NCBI GenBank assembly: GCA_022072405.1
Contig: JAJVHX010000018.1
Location: forward strand, 184,694-248,693
Reading direction: 5' to 3'
Origin: Phycisphaerae bacterium
GTDB taxonomy: Bacteria; Planctomycetota; Phycisphaerae; UBA1845; CAIVHJ01
DNA length: 64,000 nucleotides
Position numbers and translations under genes: made by a program
The notes under the pieces: model-generated
Told to the model about the DNA's origin: nothing
What the model saw: the letters and a program-made list of their open reading frames with translations, nothing else
Database searches by the model: none
Shown here: piece by piece, positions 63,877 to 64,000 of the stretch
Numbering within the stretch: the first letter of the stretch is position 1
Layout of the letters: every line of letters starts with the position of its first letter

Positions 63877-64000
63877 TGACCTGCCCCCCTAGAACTGGAC
63901 CAGGTGTAGAGTGATACTTCGTATCACTCTACCCTAAGGAAGAAGGAGGCAGCAGATGAAAGGCAAGCGTTACTCCCCGGAACAGATCATCCACAAGCTT
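63877..64000 (+). mobile_element. Left end of IS3-family element (continues past window)
   Basis: Begins TGACCTGCCCCCCTAGAACT, the usual terminal repeat type with a 5' TG. A perfect hairpin AGAGTGATAC-TTC-GTATCACTCT lies at 63908-63930, before the first reading frame. The insertion sits at the 5' end of the integrase gene. Confidence 0.75.
63956..64000 (+). CDS. IS3-family OrfA transposase (N-terminal fragment)
   Basis: ATG 63956 with AAGGAGG upstream; M-K-G-K-R-Y-S-P-E-Q-I-I-H-K-L matches the helix-turn-helix start of IS3-type OrfA proteins. The remainder is beyond the window edge. Confidence 0.8.
   Translation, partial: MKGKRYSPEQIIHKL

Overview
The window reads as chromosomal DNA of a planctomycete, most likely Phycisphaerae or a close relative. 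The grounds are lipoproteins whose lipobox is followed by long Asn/Asp/Gly linkers, a prepilin-like protein with an N-terminal methylation motif and a C-terminal F-V-D-G-H motif, many ECF sigma/anti-sigma pairs, a GC-rich genome with small palindromic repeats, and a replication cluster without recF. No 16S rRNA is present, so the assignment is an inference from gene style.

Layout. 0-8 kb: serine synthesis (a divergent PGDH paralogue and serA), a lipoprotein, a RiPP-like precursor, a DUF1015 protein, a membrane glycosyltransferase, DUF309 and ksgA. 8-16 kb: a CII-like regulator, an Mrr-type nuclease, an ECF sigma/membrane partner pair, purB, two overlapping pseudopilins, the first copy of an inverted-repeat element, and pyrE. 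16-20 kb: infA, tRNA-Arg(CCU), a Fur/PerR regulator directly upstream of a di-haem peroxidase-like protein, and DinB. 20-32 kb: a very Gly-rich lipoprotein, a prepilin-like protein, UPF0316, a GT2, an ALDH, a tandem PTPS/QueD protein, a class III aminotransferase, a second copy of the repeat element, a lipoprotein and thyX. 32-37 kb: a phosphodiesterase-like protein and a VKOR-DsbA fusion with a membrane partner. 37-45 kb: dnaA-dnaN-dciA-gyrB, mnmE and a 26-residue Lys/Ala peptide. Gene direction diverges just upstream of dnaA, as expected near an origin. 45-53 kb: a GntR/LacI-type regulator with a palindromic operator candidate, aspS, a MarR-ABC exporter pair (the exporter has a PDZ-like external loop) and a TIM-barrel-like protein. 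53-58 kb: two further RiPP-like precursors, then a minus-strand run of ECF sigma, zinc anti-sigma, serpin-like protein and PDZ protein. 58-64 kb: smpB, an M16 peptidase, the tmRNA gene, and a tyrosine integrase that begins an island integrated at the tmRNA 3' end. The left end of an IS3-family element sits against the integrase 5' end.

The most unusual signal is a family of three small precursor-like peptides (2.8, 53.0 and 53.3 kb). They share a K-L-x-L-x-R-E-T-V-R leader ending in Gly-Gly, a hydrophobic Ser/Thr-rich stretch, and a five-cysteine tail containing Y-C-P-T-x-x-C. No modification enzyme is visible in the window. One copy carries a one-base homopolymer frameshift in its leader. 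Other notable structures are the tmRNA-antisense integrase C-terminus, a MITE-like element with a variable number of internal 22-bp units, an apparent class of leaderless genes (-10 box 6-8 nt before ATG), and a family of REP-like hairpins, one relative of which may lie inside ksgA.
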